Source: Cladorhizidae sp. MBARI D1340-BT2
Lineage: Eukaryota > Porifera > Demospongiae > Poecilosclerida > Cladorhizidae
DNA: 64,000 bases
Reading direction: 5' to 3'
NCBI GenBank assembly: GCA_028752905.1
Contig: JAQNBH010000015.1
Span: 17,544,112-17,608,111, forward strand
Shown here: positions 57,463 to 64,000 of the stretch, piece after piece
How positions within the stretch are numbered: position 1 is the first letter of the stretch
Layout: the number at the start of each line of letters is the position of its first letter
The notes under the pieces: model-generated
Told to the model about the DNA's origin: nothing
Seen by the model: only the letters and a program-made list of their open reading frames with translations
Databases searched by the model: none
Program-made: the position numbers and the translations under genes

Positions 57463-59109
57463 ATTCCTGGATGAACTCTAAACATATAATAGTGATCAAA
57501 GTGATAGTTGCATATTGTTATGGTGAGACTTAGGCTATAACCTCCCATGTCCTTGAAATAGATCCAGTCTCCAATGTTCACTTCAGAAATGCGGGCTTCA
57601 CAGATTTTGTTTCCACTGTCACAAGTTGACCCCCAAATAAAGGTTTTGTGATAGTTGCAGGATCTCAATATGTCCTGCAATAGAAAAGTTGAGAAGTTTG
57701 AGTTTCGTTAATTTTTTCCCCCCCAGTACTATAACACTGCGTGCAATACAAAAATCCTGTAATATTTGCATACCTGGAGGACAATAAGGGTTGGTTTCAT
57801 TATTTCATAGAAACAAATAAAGAATGAACCATGTATATATACCATCATTTACATGGTAGTTGTACACTGGCTCTTTTCCACTTTTTATAGTAACTCTCTT
57901 CCCAATCACATTGACAGCAATGGAATAGACAGAGGTAGGAAAGAAGAACCCTGTATGCATTTAAAAAATATATATATAATATATATACACCAGATGTATA
58001 CGTATGTACACATGTTTTTATATGGCTTCAATATGCTATGTTAAAGTATAGGGGCAGCAAAATAATTTTTTGATTGGTTAGGCTAGAAATGCATGACAAA
58101 CCTTTACCCTGTATAAAATGTTAACAGTTACTACAAGTTATTAGTTCTGATCAAGATTTGATTATATTAGGATTTGAATGGGCCCTAAACTAGTCTCCAT
58201 ATAAGGAACAAATAAGTTCTAATATATTTTAGCATGCAGATCATTTCTAGCCTCTGAGAAGTGGATAATGTCTCTACTCTGTATATGAACTGATTTGACT
58301 CCAAAGCAAGCTAAACTCAAGCCATTCATAGTGTAATTTTTAGATTATGTCATGGCTTGTTGACTCTTCTGTTTCTGGAATAGTTCCTGATGGTGTGGAA
58401 GGTACAGATATCTGTCTATTGGGAAACCACTCTGAATCGCTTCAATTTGAAGGGGAAAATGACGTACTTCAATACATGGATTTCTTTGCTGCAAATTTCT
58501 TCTAGACAGAACTTTTGTTTTCTTGATTCAATGGAGCCAATTCTGTTAAACTAAAACTAATTTATTTTCATTCTAATGGTAATTTGTTCATGTACTTTTT
58601 TACACAATCAACAATTATAGTGGTGCAGTTTATTGGTATTATTCATTGTACACACCTACCTGGCTCAGTAATGACCTTTAAGTCAGGAAAATCATGGAAC
58701 ACTTCCAGGCCACTGTTGATACTCACAGCCATGTTCTTGAAGAGGTCTTCTGACATCTTGATTCCGGGAAAGCCTCCTCCTATGTCAAGGAGGGTCATGT
58801 GGTGGCCCACACTGGCAGCATAGTGGAATACCTCAAAGGCCAACTCCATTGCATGCTGGTAAGAATGTGGGTCCTTACCAAAATAACCTACATGGAAACT
58901 ATTAATGATTGTAATAAATACCTAGATAACTCTGTAGTAAGTGGTGTAGTATAAGCAGCAGACAATATTCAATACCTGACTCCTACTACATTCAAATCCA
59001 GTGCTAAAGCAGTTTGGAGTAGATCTCTGGCCTCTGACATGGTGCAGCCAAACTTGCTACAAATGATAGTGGAGAACTAGCAGATTCTGCGACAATGCGC
59101 AGGACAAAT
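57463..59109 (-). pseudogene. ODC: Ornithine decarboxylase-like copy 3 (partial, broken)
   Basis: The minus strand carries the counterparts of exons three to six of copy 2: 58976-59109 (one base lost, frame broken after ASSPLSF), 58660-58898 (FHVGYFGKDP, DIGGGFPG, ITEPG), 57774-57950 (four extra bases at about 57838, frame broken) and 57674 down to about 57525. Inside exon six the sequence jumps from GGYSLSL straight into what is 3' untranslated sequence in copy 2, so the end of exon six, the last intron and the last exon are deleted. Exons one and two were outside the duplicated block. Active-site positions kept: R154, D332, C360. R277 is again F (EPGFFF). It cannot encode an enzyme. Confidence 0.85.
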
Positions 59110-59910
59110 CTGGAATGAAAGAAGCCAGTAAAAATGTTACGGATATTAGTACTGCATGGATTGAAATGTTGATGAAGAGATTGCATTGGATAGTCAAAGA
59201 CTAAAAAATGCCATTTTAATTTACATGTATTGCCAATAAAAAAACCCACCAATCACGTGCATAACAACCATTGATCATCGATGATAGAGATTAGCTCAGA
59301 TCACTTTGTGAAAGTATATAGGATTGGTAGTCCTGCCACACAACCAAAAGCGTCCAATTATACTTAATTTTTAAGAAGATCTTGAAACTATTGTTTCACA
59401 CCAAAGTATTGAAAATAAATACTTTGGTGTGACTAGCAAAAAAAGAAATAAGGCTATATAGAATTTTATCAAATTTAGAATGAAGACGAATGTTATAATA
59501 ATTTTTTTTTATCTGTCAAATTATTTGACCATCAGCCTTTCCAGCAGTACAGTATATTACTAGTTGGCATAAGTATTGGCCAGAGTAATTATGAAAGTCA
59601 ACAGTTGCATTATCTAAGCTATGTGCTGAAACTTTAGAAATATATAGCAGAGAGCAAGAGTTCTACATACACAGTGCTTAATCTTTCCAACAATTATTTA
59701 CCTTGTTAACCTGTGGCCAAACCTGTTTTATGTTGATTGACTAGAGATATGACTGGGCTTGCATGTAATGAATGTGGGTGTGGTACAACTCCAATGTGCC
59801 ATGAACATGTCACAGCTAACATGATAACTATATTCTTCAAATATGTTTAATGTTTTGAACAGATGAAAATAGATCCTGAACCCTGTAAGAATACTTGCCT
59901 GTCTCCTTCC

Positions 59911-62900
59911 CGCCTCTAGCACCATCTTGTCAGCTGGTTATATCCGGTAAACCTGCATTATCTATTAGGACATTATGGAATTATGCAATAAGTGCCATTG
60001 TGTTGTGTATCACAACATACTCGTGTCATTATCAGTACCATAGCATTGGCGGTATATAATTTCGGCTGCCTGTAATATCCACACATCAAGCACACCAGTG
60101 GAAACCCTTCATGATCGATCTAATCTACCTCGGGTTCTGATTGACTTGAAGTCTCTCTAACCATCAGTATCCATTTTCAGCAAACACACTCCTGACATGT
60201 TTGCATAATTCATAATTTCACAATGGCCACACATGCACGGTGCACCTGTAGGTAGAGTGATTAGATACAAAGCTAGCAAACAGCGCACCAGCGATACTGA
60301 ATTTACTAGCTAATTGTTTTGACTAGCTCTATAGGCTTACCAGTTGGTATTGAATTGAGAAGTCTTCCACTCCATTGGGAATCCAGATTCCATAACAGAT
60401 GAATCATTATATGATGACATATAGAGGTAACGTTCAACTCCCTCTGCGTATTGTTCATCCAACCTCCTGCATCTTCCTGGCTAGAGATGTCTGAAAAGAT
60501 GCAGATAAGGTCTTAACTCAGAGCAGAGGTAGTCATGCTACCATTTTCAGAGGGAGTACCTTAAATGTCGTATAAAAACCACCTACTCGACAATTTTTCC
60601 CCCGGGATGCAGAATACGATGCTTGAAGAGAAAACGAAACATCTGAAAAAAATGTTCATGAATTAATTTTTTTTTAATTCATTATATGCCCTCCCTTTAA
60701 TATACATATGCTTGTGATCATGAATTGTGAGGCATAGACAAGCTCTCATAAGCTGCATAGGCTATAACAACCAGCATTTATTTACGGCACAGTATGGATT
60801 CATATCTTACTTTATCAGGCATCCTCTTCCTTGCTTGTGTAGTGTGTAAAGGGCATTACATCATAATTATATAATGCATTCATAGACATACTTGATCTTG
60901 TTTTTAATCTGAAGGTTTTGAATGCTAAGTTTAATAGTAGTCACATTGTGAGTCAGAGAGTGAGCATGTTTCCTGATCTCCTGCCCTCGGGTATGTCTCA
61001 CTTGTGGGTGAATGAAGACAAGGAAGTTGATTCTCCTTTCCCCATCTTATGCTCTCCTGTCTTACTACTCTCCCCCTCTCGTCCACTTCCTCCTCACCTC
61101 CACTTTGTCCCCATACCTTCGTTTCTCTTCTCCTATTTCCTTCCTCTTTCTTTCTCTATTCCCATTATTCCTCAGCAGTTGCCTCCCATCTCCATAACAG
61201 CATTGCTCTCCTCCTCCTCTGCATGGTCCACTGTGAACTGAGCAAGAACCACAGCAGTGACGGCAATCATCACACCATCAACAGAGCATGCCACACTTAC
61301 AGCACCATCCATGACAACAAGATCTATCTCTCCAAGACAAGTGGGTTGGGTCTGGTAGAGGAAGGAGGGGGATTATACAGCAGGAATAAGGTGCAAATCA
61401 TTTTTCACAGTAGATTCCATAATACAAGAGTAAAGATATGAGGATATATCTCAGATGATTTACTGCACTCACTGCACTGACTTTCGTGTTATTAAAATAA
61501 AATAAAAAGTATCAAAGCTTTATCTTTCAATCAGCTTTTGTTGCTGTTTTTTTGTTGTTGCCAACTTTCAACCGAATGCTTCTTCAGGACAAATGAAAGA
61601 ATGAACACAATGCAACATGTCCACACCCACCGACTACGTGTTTCACTCAAAATGCACGTGATGTAAGAACACTCTGAATGATGGAGTGAATAAGAACGGT
61701 AATTTATCAGACAAATAATGATGGGCATGGTTTCACATGTCTTGATAGTCGAGACCCAGTGATCCGGTACCTCTCTAGTCCTGCATCTCCACTGGTGCTG
61801 ATCCTTACCGTAAAGATCTATGTGTGACAAGTCATGGATTATGTGGTTATTCAGATTTGCGAGGTTTCAGATTACATGCATGTATATATGACCTCTTTCA
61901 TAATGACGTGGACCTGTCTACCACCTCCCTCCTCCCCCCCTTATCTCCCTTGAATTTGTTTGTTTGAGGACTTCATTTGTAGCCGGTCGTGTTTCATTGG
62001 TCTTGTGACCTGCCATTTTGATTTTTTTAAGGCCTCATGGCCAGCCTTATGGTGGGGGTTTCCTATGCTGCATCCTGCAACTCTTCACCACACACACACC
62101 CCTTCTCCTTTCTGGAGATCCTATCAACCTTGCTAAGTGCTCTGCTCGATGGTATTGTACCTTTGTGCCTTCTTCTCGTGGGGGTCATACCCTTGCTGCC
62201 ACATGTCAATACACTCTGTTGTGCTAGCTCCGATTGTAATTTCCCTCTACTGTTGTCTAATTCTACCTCTGCTGCATCCCCCCCACACACTGATCCCTAA
62301 TCACCTGGCCCTTATAGCTACGTGCAATGGCTTAAAGGATTACCCATGGTTACCCATTATTTCTGAGCCAAGGGACAACAGAGAGATGAGAATTTATGGC
62401 TCTAATGGTATTTTTCACCCTGACCAACTGCAAGAACAACATACTAGCTTACCCGTATGCATAGAGGCTGCCATTCTATCTGCCCTTGCAATCACCGGGC
62501 TGCTGTGTCTCATACTGTGGCCACACGTCATCACTGTGGCTTCCAACTTGCTCAGCTTCATATCTTCTACTTCTAGTGGGCCATCCTCTCTAAGTCACCC
62601 TGGCGACATCTCAAATTTGTGCCTAAATGCTGTTTTGTTCAATTTCAGTTCACTATGTTAGTGACTGTTGTTTGCAGTATACTGCAACACCTTGTGGCTA
62701 CGCCCACCCATTTTACGGCTATTAACCTGGGATCAATTAACCTTCATTATCAAATAATAATTATGCTTGTGTGTGTGCATGTGTGCATGTATATGCATCC
62801 CACTACTGAGCATACACAGGGCAACACATAGCAATTATCAGAATTGCCTCAAGCCCAAGGTAGTTACTGCCACAGAGGCAGAGAGGGCAGAAAATTTAAA

Positions 62901-63309
62901 TAGAGTGTAAGAGTAAGAATTACTAAAAAGAGAAGAATAGCATTACCACATGAGAAAGGAGAGCAGTGTTAGCAGACAATGGAAGAAATATTCAAAGAGA
63001 GCACAACAGAAACAAGCGAGAAGAAAGTGCTAGCAATGTAAACTTCTCCATTGAGCCAATGTCCACTCTGTGCCAGGCATTGTGTTGCTTTTAATATGAA
63101 GACCCTGAACTGCTGCCACAATGGCAAGATTACTTTCTGAGTATCCACTAACACTGCAAGAACTATCTGTGGAAACTATCAGCAAAGCAAGCAATTATCA
63201 ACAAAACATAAGAGTGCTTCTGCTTCACATCTAATACAAGTGCATTACTTGACATTATAGGTAGGACGTTTATTCTCACATGGTCAACTGTGATGACCTC
63301 AAGGCCTGA
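59911..63309. other. Long stretch without a supportable gene
   Basis: Several short open frames (for example 60918-61441 and 62018-62661) have low-complexity, pyrimidine-rich translations with no motif I recognise. On the minus strand near 61560-61600, CCTGAAGAAGCATTCGGTTG resembles a degraded retroelement tail. 62770-62800 is a GT/GCAT-rich patch. No exon, tRNA or transposase was identified. Confidence 0.4.
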
Positions 63310-63735
63310 GCTCTCAATAATGGACTGCCACTGAGAGACGCTGAAGGAGGTAAGTGCGGGCATTCACCTCCCCAGTTCTTTGCCTTATCCTGAGGCTGAG
63401 CTCCTTCAGGAAAGCCATCGACCTGTTCCGGATGACCCCAATGACTCGATGGTTACAGGCACAAAAAAGTGGCAAGGATCTAGGCTGGCATACTTGGCCA
63501 CTTTTTTCTCCTCAACCATACAGCCACAGCTCCAGGACCGCTCACTGCTGCACCCCGATACGACTGGGAAAACGTATCTGGACAGGTTGCATCCCATACC
63601 AGTTGCTTGCCATTCTTCCATGGCACCATGGTTACCCCATCAGGTCTTTTTCCGTCAGAACGAAAGAGACCCGACGGTTCAACCTGGAAGGGGCACCGGC
63701 AGATGACAATGCCCAGAAGATGATGTCATTCATGG
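63310..63735 (-). pseudogene. Third relic of the RT/REL-type C-terminal domain
   Basis: The minus strand carries MNDIIFWALSSAGAPSRLNR, LTEKDLMG (degenerate KRPDG region), RMASNWYGMQPVQ, LPLFCACNHRVIGVIRNRSM and FLKELSLRIRQRTGEVNAR. It aligns with 12300-12720 at the DNA level (CAGTTCTTTGCCTTATCCTGA in both). Stops are present and RT is absent. Confidence 0.7.
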
Positions 63736-63756
63736 CGGTATGAAGGTAGAAACATC

Positions 63757-64000
63757 TTATTATTATTATATTATATTATTATTATAGTTATTATTATAAT
63801 TATATTGTTATAATTAATAATATAATAATTATTATAATTATTATATAATAATATAATTATTATTATAATTATTATATAATAGTATAATTATTATTATAAT
63901 TATTATTATAATTATTATTAAAATTATTATATTTATTATTATAATTATTATTATAATTTAATTATTATGATGATTATTAATTATCATTATAAAATTAAAA
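63757..64000. repeat. AT microsatellite (TTATTATAA type)
   Basis: The rest of the window is an irregular TTATTA/TAATAA tract with many self-complementary stretches. It follows the retroelement relic directly. Confidence 0.95.

Larger units (their letters stand above)
53847..59910 (-). repeat. Right arm of an inverted segmental duplication
   Basis: Matches the reverse complement of 27735-41372 without retroelement 1. It begins exactly at the assembly gap and ends near 59910, where homology to the region around 27735 stops. Confidence 0.85.

Noticed and set aside
27735..59910. Treating the right arm as merely the other haplotype
   Set aside because: Homology ends abruptly at 59910 before ODC exon two, and many indels separate the arms; kept only as a caveat because of the gap.
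60918..62661. Overlapping hydrophobic frames as a membrane protein gene
   Set aside because: Composition follows pyrimidine-rich DNA, frames overlap each other, and no splice sites or family motif could be supported.
63757..64000. Terminal AT tract as telomere or origin
   Set aside because: It is an irregular TTA/TAA microsatellite next to a retroelement relic, without telomeric repeats.

Overview
This is a window of AT-rich, repeat-dense animal nuclear DNA. Spliced ornithine-decarboxylase (ODC)-like genes with GT-AG introns, a golgin GRIP-domain fragment and the mixture of piggyBac, hAT, Penelope-like, non-LTR and Ty3/gypsy-like elements point to an early-branching or marine invertebrate. 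A sponge or cnidarian is my guess, made from memory of similar repeats and not from any search. There are no bacterial-style operons, and most protein-like stretches are transposon relics.

Layout. 1-1845: internally deleted piggyBac relic (-). 2465-2972: two facing arrays of four 24-base repeats. 4504-5391: foldback element with about 200-base terminal inverted repeats. 7061-11715: ODC-like copy 1 (+), seven exons with frameshifts. 12290-14410: non-LTR retroelement relic (-). 14800-15600: Penelope-like relic (-). 15796-16760: hAT relic (-). 16900-17860: gypsy-like RT/RNase H relic (-). 17941-18060: stray ODC exon relic. 18150-21087: two fused gypsy-like relics (+). 22020-24470: ZMYM/DUF4371-type hAT relic (+). 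25431-30292: ODC-like copy 2 (+), the best preserved gene here, with a Penelope GIY-YIG relic and a hammerhead-like tail in one intron.

27735-41372 and 53847-59910 are the arms of an inverted segmental duplication. It carries the 3' part of the ODC gene (copy 3 on the minus strand is broken) and an uncharacterised multi-copy gene family. The left arm alone holds a nested pair of LTR retroelements: element 1 (33545-40953, TSD CGAGG) contains element 2 (34774-38513, TSD GGTAG). The right arm is the matching empty site. 42100-44740 holds retroelement tails, microsatellites and a C-terminal retroelement domain between direct repeats. 45175-53746 is a tandem array of roughly 2-kb units carrying a dead PHD-finger non-LTR element, running into a 100-base assembly gap (53747-53846). 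From 59911 to the end there is no supportable gene apart from a short retroelement relic at 63310-63735, followed by an AT microsatellite.

The most exciting object is element 2. It has an unbroken 891-codon reading frame, nearly identical LTRs and perfect target-site duplications. Where RT, RNase H and integrase should be, it carries an intronless coiled coil plus a GRIP domain resembling the C-terminus of the trans-Golgi golgin GCC2/GCC185, fused in frame behind Gag and protease. It looks like a recently active non-autonomous retroelement that captured a host golgin. A second theme is that all three multi-exon ODC copies lack the conserved PLP-phosphate arginine after the EPG motif, as antizyme inhibitors do, so they may not be decarboxylases.
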